DNA from: Oryzias latipes
Lineage: Eukaryota > Chordata > Actinopteri > Beloniformes > Adrianichthyidae
Direction of reading: 5' to 3'
NCBI RefSeq assembly: GCF_002234675.1
Contig: NC_019877.2
Location: 4,185,041 to 4,249,040, forward strand
DNA: 64,000 nucleotides
Of this stretch, positions 1 through 11,929 are shown piece by piece (the first letter of the stretch is position 1; each line of letters begins with the position of its first letter). The position numbers and the translations under genes are program-made. Under the pieces are notes generated by a model, which worked only from the letters and a program-made list of their open reading frames with translations, was not told the DNA's origin and ran no database searches.

Positions 1-213
1 AAGAGGGCCTGTTTTGCCAAAGTTCAAAGATGAACTCTGCAAGTCTCTGAGGCTTTGATGTTTTAGTTGGTTCTTTTTTTTTTTGAGGGGGTGGCAGATT
101 TTCAGCAGTTGCTGACAATCAAATGATCTGGGTGTAGAGGCCTTTTAGAATACCTCGTTCCTCCCGGCCACTGTCGCTTAAAGCCCCCTAGTCCTAGTTA
201 TTCAAACAATTGA

Positions 214-790
214 ATGTGTTTTTTGTGTTTTTAACATGCCTTTTTCTCATTTTGGAGGACATACATAAAGAAAATTAAGCTTAAAATTGTGTTTATGAGT
301 ATTTCTTTATTCAAATTGCTGTGAGTCAGGAGCAAGCGCAGCAGTGACCTAGAACCCAAAATCTGCAGGTCACAAGCTCCCTGCTCTGCTCCATTCTGAT
401 GGATCCACTTGCAGACAAATAGATCCAAGTCAGTCTCTGTTTTCCTCATCTGAACTGGCATCTGGCTCAAAACTGTACGGCTGGATAGCCCAAATATTGC
501 TCGCCATTTTTGTTGCACCAGTAAGGGGTTGTACGCTAGTGAGAGAGTGTGTAAACAAAGGGATGATGGGAAATGAGCGCAGGCTTACTCCCTGTCAGCA
601 GTCTCGCCCACAATTCAGAGGTGAATTTCTGATGAACTCTTGCTGATCTGCAGAAACTAAGTCCTAAAAAATAACAGGTTTGTTTTTTGGTGTTTTTTGG
701 CTAAAAAACAGCATGATCATAACTAAAAATCCACTGGGAGCTCTTTGAAAATAGAGGAAAAGACGATCAATGGGAATTTAAACATCTGAA
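214..790 (-). mobile_element. TIR repeat family copy A (AAAGACCCACTC family)
   Basis: Reverse-orientation copy of a dispersed repeat found at least eight times in this window. The right end is a decayed form of the family's start and the left end is eroded. It keeps the coding core: the minus strand at 231-518 is open for 95 codons and includes the block KWIHQNGAEQGACDLQI, which recurs in diverged form in the copy at 40419-40970. Another frame reads a PYxFEPDA-type peptide shared with other copies. I see no transposase, so the copy looks non-autonomous. Its superfamily is unknown to me. Confidence 0.6.
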
Positions 791-3700
791 ACAGAAATAG
801 TGTCTCAGTAAACCTAGAATCAGTGGAGCTGCATTAATTCTTCTCTGCTTCCTTGTATTCTTCGATGGTTAAATTGTTTATGTTTGTTTTTTAAACCCAC
901 ATTTTTGACATTTAACTATTTTACTCTCTTTAAAATCTAATTTGATCTTTTTTTTCACATTCTACGTACTAATTACCCATTTTAAATTTGACTTGAGTTT
1001 TTTTGTTATTATTCTGTTAAAACGGAATTTTCTTTTTACATGTCTATAAATTTGAACTTGTTTTCTTGTTTTTCGGGTTCACCCTGAGATGCCGCACATG
1101 AAAGGTGCACACCTTTCCTCACTACAAGTTCAAAAAGCACAAACTCCCCCTAACCAGCTGGAACCGGGTGAACAGGGTTAACAAAAACAGATAGATGGGT
1201 AGCTCTGATAAACTCCCCTAATGGTGCAAGAAAAAATGATTTTTTATTTTTCCCCTGGAGCTGGTGGAGCACAAAAACAGCGTTCCTGAAGCTCGACCTC
1301 ATGTACCTCAATGGAGAATGCATACTTGTCACCTTCATATAAATCATTTTGCAAACAGTCATCGTGGTATTTTTAATAAGATTTATGGATTTTGTTTTGT
1401 AAAAACATTTTAAAACAGTGTGAAAAAGTTGTTATCTAATTACTGGCAGGTATAACCTTTAACCTTTTTGGAAGTTAATTTAGAACAGTGAGAAAAACTT
1501 TTTGTAAGACGATAAACAGCTGGTAAAAAAATGTTTTTATTAACAGGCATGAAGGTTAAAGTACAAGATAAATACATTTTAAAAATGAGCACACATTTGT
1601 CTGAAATAATTTTAGCTTTTGGGTCAATAAAACTTGTAAAAAGTCATCATAATTTCCCGAATTGTGTGAACTGTTGAGGAAAACAAAAACACTCATATGC
1701 ACCTTCATTTTTTCCTGAAAGACATTTGATAGGCAGCATAGTAGAAAGGTCCTGTGGGGCCATTGTGTACCATTGCAGGTCACAATGGAACTTAACACTT
1801 GACAGAAGCAGGGTTTGTTGTCAGGTGCTGAACTTGATCCTGTCAAGTTGTTCTCACTGAAGAGGTATAAAGAAAGGGCTGTGACCTCTTTGCTGTGAAA
1901 GCTTTTTCTGCAGCCAAATTTCATCTCTACTAAATGGAAAATCAGCTGTGGATTTATAGATTTCAATCTACGAGCTGGTGGCACAATTGGCCAGAATTTA
2001 TCTTCTCTGAAAGGGAAATCTTTTTCAAGGGATCCCTCCTGATGCCCGGTGCTCCAGATTTCACCTCTGGCATCTTGAAGTGATGCCTGTCTTGTGCGCT
2101 GTTGCCCATAGGCCTCATAAAGGGGCTTCACGTTACCAGGGGGCAGGTAACTTCAGATGTATAATCCTCAGACTTGGTAAACCGGTCTTTAACAGACCCG
2201 GTGTTTGAACCTGGCAACCTTTAGTCATGTGTCATTGTGTGTTGATTGGGTGTGTGTGTATGTGTGATTCCCATGAGTAAATCGTGTTCTGGTGTGTTTA
2301 CCGTGTCATCTCCCCACCTCCATCTGTCAGCTCATGTGGCATCAAAAAAAAATTAGAAGCTGTAAACAAATGTTTTTTTGTCATTTTTATGCTTTTCTAA
2401 TCATCCTAACATCTGCAGCTTGTTAAGGCTGTTGGTCTTATAATGATTTTTTTTTTTTTAATCGTTTGTTGTTTCTTGTGGAGGTTTTTGGCCTGAAGAC
2501 ATTGTTTGTGCATTCTCATTGTCATCACAGAAGAACTCAGTGGGTGTTTTTTGACATACTAGTAGAATGCGGCATCCCATGCCTCCTAAGACGTCTCTTT
2601 GGAAGCTTGTAAACAGACAGTTGGCAGCTTGCGATGCCACTCCAGCAGCAGTCAGATCCTCCCCGATTCATGCAGGCTTTAGGCTTCAGTTTTCCCATAC
2701 CTGCCTCACCTCCTGGAGTGGGGTTTACAGTGGAAAAGTATAGTATATTTTCCCCCCATGTTGAGCTGGTGAGTCTGGAATGTGTGTTTGGGCGAGATTT
2801 TGCGAGGAGTGTGAAAAAACAACAGCGTTGTAAACACCGAGGGTAGATCCAGACTGACTTCTTTGTTCCAGATGTTGAGCAGGCGCATGCTGTTAGAGTG
2901 GCTCCAGCTAAGCCCTGCAACGGTGCTGCTGCTCTCTTTAACCTCTGCCCATCCTGGAGCACCAGCAGGTACTGACGGAGGATTTCCAGTATCTGACAGG
3001 ACAATAGGGAAGGATAGAAAGGGAAAAATTTCTCCATCTGCAAATTAAATCCTTTAATGATCCCACATTGGAGGTTTATGCTTCAGACTCCAGACGTTTT
3101 TTTTCTCTGTATAGGCCTGTATTCACCCAATCAACTAAAGTTTAAATGTAACCATCACAGTCAGCAGGCGATGCTGCGTTCACACTCAGTCTGGAAATGA
3201 TTAAACCAGTGATGACTTTAAAAGCTGAGTCTTTCCCCAAAAAAATGATAAAGAAAAGACACAAACAAAAACTAAAATCTGGTGTTTCCTATAGTAATTT
3301 TGGTTTAGCCTGAATGCTCCAAATGTTCAACAAGATTTAATCTAAAAAAAAACAACAAAGTTTTTTTTGTTAATCTATTGAACCTATGTGATATTTGATT
3401 AATAACAAAAGTTTTTTTTTGTTTATATTAACAATTAAGATTTGTTATTTTTTATTTTCTGGTCCAGTCTTAGTGCAAGCAACTAGCATTTCTGTTAAAA
3501 ACAGCTACAAATACTGAGTTAAAAAGGAATTTAACACACCTTAAATGCAGACAGTTATGATCAAGATTTTGAAATCATTTTATCAAGTAAATAATTTAAG
3601 AATAAATCTCAAACAGAAAAACTTTTGAATTGGACTAGGTACATATTTTTATACTAGTCTAATACTAGTTTATTAAATATAATATATAACACTATATTGT

Positions 3701-4990
3701 AAATCATTTAAAATGTGGTTCTGAAATAAAATGCTGTTGGTTTAAATCCTTTCTAAAAAAGAATTGATTGATTGAATTAGATATGATATCATTTATTTTA
3801 AAAATAAAAGACCTATTTATTTTCCATGTGGATTACTCCCGTAAGCGCCTCCAGGAGCTGCCGGCGATGCAGCTGCGCGGCTGCACTTGAGGAATGAGTC
3901 TCCGCGCGCATAGATGTTCCTGCTTGGAGGTGACAGACTAAGACTGACCATTTCTGCGGCTCCTCCTCTGTTGCCTTCCTTTAGCCTGAGGCGGAAAACA
4001 GTCACATGAGTATGTAAACCTTATTGTTTGTTTTTGTGATGCGTAACGCTTGGCAGCTGAACAGTCAGAGATGCCTTTTTTATGTATCATAAAGGATGGG
4101 AATAAATGAATGTGGACATTAAGGAGGGTGCATTCTCATATAAAGATAGTGACTCCTTTCATTTCAGTGGATGTTCACACTTTGATTTTTGGTTGCATGT
4201 TGTTTGTATCAAACATAAATAATCTTCTGTGCAAATGGACATGTGGCTCTTTATTTGTGTCCGTCGTGTGGTGAGCTGAGCCAGTAAAAATAAAACCTCG
4301 CATCCAGTCGTGCACTTCTGCAGGGCCTCAGTTCGGCCCCAGCAACAGAGATCTGGAACATGACGTGCCGGCTCTGATCTGCCGGCTCGGGAATGTGCTT
4401 TTGGTTTGCGCACAAAGAATGCTGTCACTCCCTGCAGCCTGACAGACGAACTCAACTGGTGTCAGTTTGTGCGCACACCTCTGAGAAACACACCTCTTCA
4501 GATGCGTGTTCATGCCAACTGCGCTGCCAATAGACGCCAGAAAGTCTGACCTGCATTCAAACACTGCGACTGTTACTAACTTCACCACTTTTGCGTGTCT
4601 TAATAAAGCCGCGGCAAGGACCCAACCCTGCACTGTGCTGCAGGGCTAAGCTTTGTTCCTCGCTGCTGACACATGCGTAATTACAAGCCTCAAAGAGACT
4701 TCAATTTTTTTGCGTCATACCAGCTTTTTTGCGCACACCTTCACTCACGCAGAGCGCACATGTGTGCCTTTAGAAACGTATATTTTGTGCTCCTTTCATG
4801 TGTGGAAAAATAAAGTCATGAATGCTGTTTTTTTGTTTTGTTTTGGCGGCAACAAGGTGGCTCTGAACGCAGCACCTGCTGCAGATTCAACGTCCCTCAC
4901 CGGCTGGTGCGCCAGTTCATCAAATTTGCTACAAATACGTTCCACGTTTTCCTCTCAGTATTCATAATAATCTGCTCTTTTTATTGTGAC
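791..4990. other. Non-genic stretch left of dlx4b; no gene recognised
   Basis: AT-rich sequence with homopolymer runs. The longest open frame is 191 codons on the minus strand (1556-2131), and a 168-codon frame lies at 2537-3043 (minus). Neither shows a recognised domain. In human the neighbour here would be TAC4, but I found no FxGLM tachykinin core. A GC-richer patch at 4260-4650 could be regulatory. Confidence 0.5.
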
Positions 4991-4998
4991 TGTGAGTT

Positions 4999-5233
4999 TT
5001 ATTTTACCATAAAACCTGTGGCCTTGTTTGGGTGAATGCTCGGTTTGAGGCCTGTGGGGAGTTCGGGAAGCGGGCCAGACCCCCGCAGGCCTTTAATGTC
5101 CCTGGGCTGCCGGTAGATGCTCACATAGGACGACATGACCACAATGAAGGGATTGGACAGCAGCTCAGCCACACGAGAGGCCTGCTTGTAATTTTCTAAG
5201 CTCCAACTGGGGTTTATCACAAATAAAAACTTC
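4999..5233 (-). CDS. Unidentified coding-like exon, possibly a 3'-terminal exon
   Basis: On the minus strand, after a possible acceptor (CCCAG near 5212), a frame reads WSLENYKQASRVAELLSNPF and ends ...HPNKATGFMVK-stop at 4999. Codon third positions in this frame are mostly G or C, unlike the AT-rich flanks, which suggests selection as coding sequence. I do not recognise the protein, and upstream exons were not found. It could be the last exon of a gene transcribed leftward, a retired exon or a retrocopy fragment. The start and acceptor are guesses; the stop codon is certain for this frame. Confidence 0.35.
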
Positions 5234-5239
5234 ATTTAA

Positions 5240-5880
5240 AGTGTTATAAATAATAATAGGCACATGGGTCACATATAAATCAAAACAATATTTTGTATTC
5301 TTGTTAGCTTTCCACATTGTTTCTTAAATTGTTTTAAGTCAAATTGTTGAAGCGGGTTTGTAATGTTTTCTTAAAGTATTTTAGAAGTGCTGGACCATAA
5401 AACAGGAAAATAAAACTCAGGGGAAGATCCTTTCTCTGCTGGTCCCCCAAAAATTGTTCAAAAAGTTAGAAAAACTCGTGCGTAAAACAAACCTGAATGA
5501 ACCAAACTTCAATTTAGATTAGGAATCTCAGAATTTTCTTTTTACATCTTGTTGGAAGTAAATTAAAGACTGTTTTCCAGTTTCGAAGATGTCCAGAATT
5601 AAACTAAATTTTGCATTTTGTAGATAATTCACATTTGCATTTTTAAATAAGAATAAACGTTTTGCCCTCATATTGCTCCCTTATTAAACTGTTCATTGCG
5701 TAAAGGCCATAGCATCAGTTTCCGATAAATGTAGGTTCTGCAAGACTCTTGAGGGCGTCTGTTTTCCAACCAAAAATATAATCCAAGTCTACCTTACAGA
5801 TGTATGTTTGTCGCGCAGCGTGGACAAGGAGGAGGGGCTGCACCGCAGCTTCATCCTGCGTGATGAAGTTAATGGTAGAG
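5240..5880. other. Upstream flank of dlx4b; nothing specific seen
   Basis: AT-rich sequence becoming GC-richer from about 5800 towards the dlx4b leader. No repeat or coding signature is recognised. Confidence 0.4.
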
Positions 5881-5906
5881 CTCTGGTGACAGCCGGCCGC
5901 TGAAGA

Positions 5907-5911
5907 CCAAT
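5907..5911 (+). promoter_or_regulatory. CCAAT box upstream of dlx4b
   Basis: CCAAT sits about 270 bp before the dlx4b start codon, in a locally GC-rich block (5800-6180) with several CpGs. The position fits a proximal promoter, but no clear TATA box follows. The transcription start cannot be placed from sequence alone. Confidence 0.3.
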
Positions 5912-6127
5912 CAGAGAGCTCGCTGATGGAAAGCAGTGTGCTTGAGGCTATGCAGGCAGGAGCTGTTTGAAGAACCATGTCAGCTCCTCTTCTCGTGTAA
6001 ACACGGACACCTCTCGCTTTATTCGTTTTTCTCCCCCCAAACACCTGCAGCGCGCGCACAAGGACCTCTGCGTGGGAGTTTTTCTTTGCCTCTTCTGGCG
6101 TGGATTTGTTGCTGCATCTCCTGACTC

Positions 6128-6184
6128 ATGAACTCATGAATCCCTCTTCAGAGCGACGGGTTTATGGACTCGCGTATTAGCTAA
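6128..6184 (+). promoter_or_regulatory. Three upstream ORFs in the dlx4b leader
   Basis: Immediately before the dlx4b start there are three short ATG frames: 6128-6139 (three codons), 6136-6180 (14 codons) and 6164-6184 (MDSRIS). The stop TAA of the last shares its final A with the dlx4b ATG (TAATG), a termination-reinitiation arrangement. If the transcript includes this stretch, these frames should dampen or condition dlx4b translation. Confidence 0.5.
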
Positions 6185-6508
6185 TGATGTCTATGGGTTT
6201 TATGCCCGACAGTCTCAATGGCTCCGATCCCTCCAAGTCGGCCTTCTTAGAGTTCGGCCACGGGCATCCGGCGCACCAGCAGCACCCGCAAGGACTCTCG
6301 CACATCTATCCCGTTCATGGTCTGCACGCCGCTGGTCATTCTCAGCACGAAAGTCCCTTCACTGGAAATGCTTCTTATGGCCGTTCTTTAGGATACGCGT
6401 ATCCAGGCGCGGTGAACGCTCATCCACCGTCTGCGTACATGTCCTACCAGCACAGCAACCTGAACGGCAGCGGCACCAATCTGGTCAACAGCAGGTTAGA
6501 AACGACAG
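6184..6508 (+). CDS. dlx4b: dlx4b exon 1
   Basis: Codes residues 1-108 plus one base of codon 109. It is rich in His, Ser, Tyr and Pro, the usual low-complexity Dlx N-terminal activation region. The donor is ACAG|GTATGT. Reading on past the donor soon leaves recognisable Dlx sequence. Confidence 0.93.
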
Positions 6509-8614
6509 GTATGTGGGGGAAAAAATCACGCGTGAAGTTGTTACAGCTGAGTTGTGGTTGTGCGCAATTACGTACCAGGCGCGCATTTTCTTTGACAGAA
6601 AATGACTGATACTACGGTTAAAAGATGTCAAACACGAATTTTCGTCAATGTTGAGTGTTAATTAAAGCTTCTAGAAATGCTTACAAGACTAATAACACAT
6701 TATGAGTCATTCAAATTGGAATTGGAGAGTCTCTCTTGCCACTTTATTGGTCATAAATACCGACAGCGCAATAATTTGATCTGCCATAAAAATATAAACA
6801 TATATGTATAAAATATTTGCTTATTCGGGCTGATCTTTCCAAAATTTTATCACAAAAGAAAACTATTTTTAATAATGGAAAATCCACGTGATATTTTTTT
6901 TATTGTACCCTTTGGTTGGTGTAAATGCGTGACAGCAAGTTTAAATAAATTACGATATAATATCTGAACATTTTGAGCTGAAATTTTTAAGATGAACTTA
7001 TTACTAAATGGTTAATAAATCAGCTTTTTATTACAATTTTTTTCATAGATTTTCTTTTTATCACAAGTTATTTTGTAGAATTTAAGGGCCATGCATTTTG
7101 AAATATTTGTGTTTTGATTCCCTGAAAAAAGGAGAAAAGAAACGTAGTTTGTCTCTGCTTCCGTAGAATTAGAAAGGACATTCACCTTTTAAGGACCGTG
7201 GGAGACACCTGTACGTGTGATTCCTGTCGTCTCGTTTGTTTGTACAACACGGCCTAAAGAAATCTATGTATGTCTCCTGTCTGTTCCCGCAAGATCGCGA
7301 CAAGTCTTCAGTGATAGAGAGCAGAGACATTCGTCTTGTCAATGGAAAAGGGAAAAAGATCAGAAAGCCTCGGACCATCTACTCCAGTCTCCAGCTGCAG
7401 GCTCTGCACCAGCGCTTCCAGCAGACGCAGTATCTGGCCTTACCTGAACGCGCCGACCTTGCGGCCAAACTGGGACTCACCCAGACTCAGGTGAGGCTAT
7501 TCTGCTGCATCAAACTGTCCAATAAAAAGACCTTAGTAGCTCACAATTGTACGATCTGGGGTACTTAAGTGGTTCTAACTTTGAGATGAAGATAGAAGAG
7601 TGCAGTGATGGTGGATGTTGATGTATGATATCTCGTGCAGTGAAAAAGAGAAAGTCGTTTGAGAACAGAAAACAGCTTTCTGTACATCAGATGAAAAGCA
7701 AACTTTTACTCAATCCTTTAATGCAGGATTTGTTTATTACTATTACTCCATTTGCCGACTTTATCTTTGTCAGTTAAGTGCCTTATCATGCTCCCAAAAC
7801 ATATGCGCCGAGAAAGAAAGAAGTTACAAACGAAATGTATTTATTTGGGTATGTTTGTTGATAGGTCGTTTATGATAGAGATTTGTGGTGATTTGAGTGT
7901 CTGAGACACCCTGTGCTGTGGGGTTGAGCACAAAATTGATGGTTACACGTGCCTTTCAGTGCGCCAGTGCATACTTCCGCCTATGCCAAAGTCAGTCTAT
8001 AGTGAGTGTCATCTATTTCAAATTAAAGACATGCAATGCAACATATAAGCACCACCTCCTGCAGGAGCTACACACTCAGCAGTTTGGATGTGTGCTGGAT
8101 CCGTGGTTATCTTAATCCTGGTTTTTAAAAATAAACGTACAGGGAAGCTTCCTCTTAATGGATTACAAGTGGTACTCTTATGAAGATCCTTTCTTTCAAA
8201 TGAGTTTAGGGATTTGCAATAATAACATTAAAAGATTAGTTGGTCTTTTTTCCATGCTCAAACCTATTGAGGGAGCAGATCTGATTATCAAAAAGACCTC
8301 CCTTTTTACCCTTTTGCTGCTTTGAAGACTAATTCTTTGTCTTTTTTTCTGTCTCTTAGGTGAAAATATGGTTTCAGAATAAGCGCTCCAAGTATAAAAA
8401 GATAATGAAGCACAGCAGCGGTTCAGAGGGAGATCACCTCCACAGCGCCAGCTCCATCTCTCCCTGCTCGCCCGCCCTGCCTCAGCTATGGGAGGTCTCA
8501 ATTGCGAGCAAAGGACCCCAAATCCACCCGAACAATTACATGAACAGTTTTGGTCACTGGTACCCAAACCATCACCCGCATCAGGACGCCATGCCAAGGC
8601 CTCAGATGATGTGA
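6184..8614 (+). CDS. dlx4b: dlx4b, Distal-less homeobox transcription factor (whole gene)
   Basis: Three exons, 6184-6508, 7294-7490 and 8360-8614, join with GT-AG introns into 258 residues. The homeodomain spans about residues 131-190 ([10 protein letters not shown]... to [12 protein letters not shown]). Intron 2 falls at the TQTQ/VKIWF position used by Dlx genes. The N-terminal [15 protein letters not shown] and C-terminal MNSFGHWY are typical of fish Dlx4b and differ from Dlx1 and Dlx6. Dlx proteins are nuclear activators binding TAATT-type sites; with dlx3b, dlx4b acts in otic and olfactory placode, pharyngeal arch and fin development (known from zebrafish). It is convergent with dlx3b, the standard bigene arrangement in which both genes share intergenic enhancers. 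The start is the first of two adjacent ATGs; the second would give a protein one residue shorter. Confidence 0.93.
7294..7490 (+). CDS. dlx4b: dlx4b exon 2
   Basis: Codes residues 109-174: [20 protein letters not shown], then homeodomain helices 1 and 2. The acceptor is CGCAAG|AT and the donor CAG|GTGAGG, which leaves phase 0. The first codon GAT is completed from exon 1. Confidence 0.93.
8360..8614 (+). CDS. dlx4b: dlx4b exon 3
   Basis: Codes the DNA-recognition helix ([14 protein letters not shown], with the invariant W, F, Q and N) and an 84-residue tail ending RPQMM-stop. The acceptor is CTCTTAG|GTGAAA. The tail contains the conserved HWY motif near the C terminus. Confidence 0.94.
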   Translation: MKIWFQNKRSKYKKIMKHSSGSEGDHLHSASSISPCSPALPQLWEVSIASKGPQIHPNNYMNSFGHWYPNHHPHQDAMPRPQMM

Positions 8615-8885
8615 GTGGATTGTGTCTGGAGACTGCTGGGCTCATTTGAAGGGAGCCTCAGTGCTGCGATGAACTCAGTCCCGTGGGAGCTCTTAGATGT
8701 GTGCTTAAAAAAAAGACTTTGTTCATGTTTACTGACTGTATCTCATTTTGAATTCAGTTTTCACTGTCATGTTCAGACACCTAATCTTTTTTGTTTAAGT
8801 TGTTTGCATCTCTGCAGGTCTTGTTGAACTAAATCACTCGAAGTTGTGAACTTTGTGCAAGAATCTGCATAAAACCATTTTTGGA

Positions 8886-8891
8886 AATAAA
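8886..8891 (+). other. Polyadenylation signal AATAAA for dlx4b
   Basis: First canonical AATAAA after the dlx4b stop codon, giving a 3' UTR of about 290 bases. Longer 3' ends cannot be excluded. Confidence 0.5.
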
Positions 8892-9599
8892 TTGTGTGCA
8901 TGGATTTACATTCATAATCTCAGCTTCAATCTTGTTTATACACACAGAAATAGTTCAAAAACGGCCTTGATGAATGAGCTGACATTTCTGATGTGGTCAC
9001 TTAAACAGTATATTTCAAAATATATATCTGATTCTGTTCGTATTTCCTTTATAACTTGAGAATTTTTGAAAGTGAGATTCGAAAACTACCTACTTTCCTA
9101 ATCTATTGATGGAATATTTCACTCAAGATCATCAATCCAAAATTTTCCCCGGCGCTGCAGGTCTATCATAAAAAGTTGTACTTTTGTGTGCATTTTAATC
9201 AAACAATGGAAACATTTCAATTTAACACAAACCGTAAACAGCATATATTATATAATTATATGGTTTGCTTTGGTTTTTATTTCAAAAAGCTTTGAAAGAA
9301 AGCCATATGTGCCGCTTTTGCGCACGATGGATGAAATGTGTCCAACTTTTACGCACGGAACAAAATGTAAATAAAATTATTCCAGTTTCAAAGGATAAAA
9401 CAAACATAGATTTTTAACTACAGCTTTTCCTGGTGTTAAATGAAGCCATGGATATTTTTTTTCTTTTTCTGTTTTTTACCAGAATCTCTTGGCGTGAGGA
9501 GTGAACGTGCAAGCAAGCATTGTTGAGGATATTTTCCTTCCCTCTAAACGTGCTCGGACATCATAATCGTCGCTGTCAGGATAAAATGATAAATGACCC

Positions 9600-9770
9600 T
9601 GATACGCCGCGCCTGATTCGTGCACTGATTTGCTCATTCTGATGCTTACACTGTTCCATCACAAAGAGCTGGTTATTTGGATCTTTGCGTTCTGTTATGC
9701 TCCAATCGGCACCGATGTTCCTAATTAAATGGAGCGCTGATTTCAGATTAATGAGGCTGAAAAGTGTACT
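9600..9770. promoter_or_regulatory. Candidate intergenic dlx enhancer block 1
   Basis: Balanced-composition block between the convergent dlx genes, containing homeodomain-type cores (CCTAATTAAAT near 9720 and AGATTAATGAG near 9747) and no coding frame or repeat signature. Shared enhancers are expected in Dlx intergenic intervals. Assignment is by position and texture only. Confidence 0.3.
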
Positions 9771-10089
9771 TAAAAAAAGCAAGTGACTTTCATTTTATCC
9801 TTTTCATTCATCACCCGACTCTTTTGGTTTATCTGGGAGACATTAGAAACAGTTTGTCTGATGTTACACTCAGGGATTAGAAAAAACAACAAATCAAAGT
9901 AGCAGTTTTCAGAGAGATTTCTCCTTGTATGGTTACAACCCAGCAAATACAATCACATTTTGTATATATACAAAAAGAACATTTTTTTCCCTGACTTTTA
10001 AATCCTCGAGAGGGAAAATATACTAACTTCAGTCATGCGATTATAACCTTGCTTTGCCTTAAAAAGACACGTTTGTTTTAGAAAGAGCG

Positions 10090-10450
10090 CGCGACCCTTC
10101 AGTCAGCCCTTACCTGTTTAGAGAGCCTTGCTCAGCAGTTCTGCAGCCCTCAGTGGCGCGTCTGTGGAAGAACAAAGGCCGAGCCAGAGCGGCGTGTTTT
10201 CACCGCCGAATTTTCTCACATAACGACGCGCATTGTGCTCCATTAACATCTCCTTCTTTATATACAGCCGTGCGCCCTTTCCTCTGAATGAATCCTGATG
10301 ATTATGTGTCTTGTTAAATGCACGTGGGCCCGGGGAAGAAGAAGAAGAAGAAGAAGCTGCTGAAGCAAGTGACGGGGCATCAGGGAAAATTATAGGCAAT
10401 TTCACATCTCCACATCGAAATAATGGCTTGTGGAGTTGGACAGAGAAGAG
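10090..10450. promoter_or_regulatory. Candidate intergenic dlx enhancer block 2
   Basis: Contains TGATTAT and GCACGTGG cores, a short GAA tract at about 10335-10357, and a balanced stretch (10360-10450) unlike the surrounding AT-rich DNA. Open frames here are short and unrelated to known proteins. An enhancer role is inferred from the position between dlx4b and dlx3b. Confidence 0.28.
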
Positions 10451-11349
10451 TGGGACCTTTCAAATGCAGACCAATTATCAGACAGGCACATTGAAAAGAA
10501 AAGTGAAAAGGCTCCTCGTGAAAAACAGACAAGCGGGGGTCGCTTGGAGGGGGGGCTGCAGGCTAATGATAAAGCAGAATCGACTGTATCGATGAAGTGG
10601 ATGCTTGGGGTCTTGGAGTTATCAGACATGATGGGTTTTAATTGCAGGATAGCAGTGAGAGGCAGAATAGCTTATTAAATCCCAGTTTCTTTGATTGGGC
10701 AAACTGAAAAGCAGGTCCCTGGGGTGATTATTGTTATTAAGCCGGAGGATCCTGACATCTTGGTAATGGTGAGCAGTTTCCCCTTTATAAAGCTGCAGAC
10801 ATTCAATTTATTGAATTTGTGAGTGCATGTGTGAATGTCTGTGTGAGTGTGAAGTAACCAATAAGATTCAATTTTTGGTCAGGGTACCTTCGCAGGCTTC
10901 AGATCTGATGGAGCATCAGTCCAGTCTGGACTTGCCCTTGCCGGGCCTGCCCTGAGGTCAGGCAGGGTTCAAGAGTCCACAGCTGTCTGGAATGCCTTTC
11001 TCCCTTCGGTTTGATCCGAGTTTATAGCAAATTGGCGCGCGTGAGTGATCCTAATGCGGCCGAGGCCCAACTCAGGGCCGGACTGGCTGTTGGACAGCTG
11101 CAGGAGGTCTTTCCATGCATTTTAGTCCACGACCTCCATCTCAACCCGCACGGCTGCACCCCAGAGACGGGGTGCTGACACCAAGCTGCCTTCTGTTGCA
11201 AAGGAGAGGAAAAACGGATGAGAGTGGGTCACAGGGGCCTGAGCATCGACTCTATTTGGGGTGTGGTGATGTTTTGCCATGCCAGATCACATTCAAGTTC
11301 AACAGTTCACATGCCTCTTTGAAATGTTCTGGGATGACATAGATGAGCG

Positions 11350-11398
11350 CCCCCCCCCCCCCTACACACACACAAACACACACACGCACACAAACGCA
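11350..11398. repeat. Poly-C plus CA-rich simple repeat
   Basis: A run of C followed by an imperfect (CA)n tract. Confidence 0.85.
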
Positions 11399-11929
11399 GT
11401 TTGGAGCGAAAAAAAATGCTTCCCCTGATGGACGCAGTCGAGGGGGGCCACACACGCTGAGGGACCCGGTAGATGGGGAGGGGGGAGGGGGGTTCATTGA
11501 TATTAAAAGCCAATAGTTATCATGCTGCTTGTTGCAAGTCGTCACGAGACTGGAATGACGACTGATGCCACGAGCAACTGCAACCGACACCACTATTTCT
11601 GACAAGGGACGCACTAGAGCAGCAGGATTAGAGGTTAAAACGCGGGTCTGTGCAGCTGAAACGCAGATATGAGTTCAGAAGAGAATGACAGCTCAGAGGA
11701 GGCGATGAAAGTGAGTGAAATTTTGGAAGATAGCGCAAAAAAGCTACTGTATTCTTTAAACAATCTGTAAAGTTAAAAACGGAATTGATCCTTTTTTAAA
11801 TGCGCTTCTCAAAATCTCATTTTTGTCATTCAATACTATTTGTTCAAAAAATGTTCCCATAAACCAAAAGTAAACAATTTCAATTTTAAAAAGCGCTCCT
11901 GAAGCGCCATGCGCGCCACTTCATGGACA

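Noticed and set aside
231..518. 95-codon minus ORF as a host gene
   Set aside because: It is the core of a dispersed repeat with a related core at 40419-40970.
791..5900. tac4 (tachykinin 4), the expected mammalian neighbour
   Set aside because: No FxGLM-amide core with a dibasic site was seen on either strand.
6184..8614. Annotation as dlx1a or dlx6a
   Set aside because: The N terminus ([15 protein letters not shown]) and tail ([15 protein letters not shown]) fit Dlx4b, and the partner on the other strand is clearly Dlx3, which pairs with Dlx4.
8196..8645. 149-codon minus-strand ORF
   Set aside because: Antisense shadow of dlx4b exon 3.
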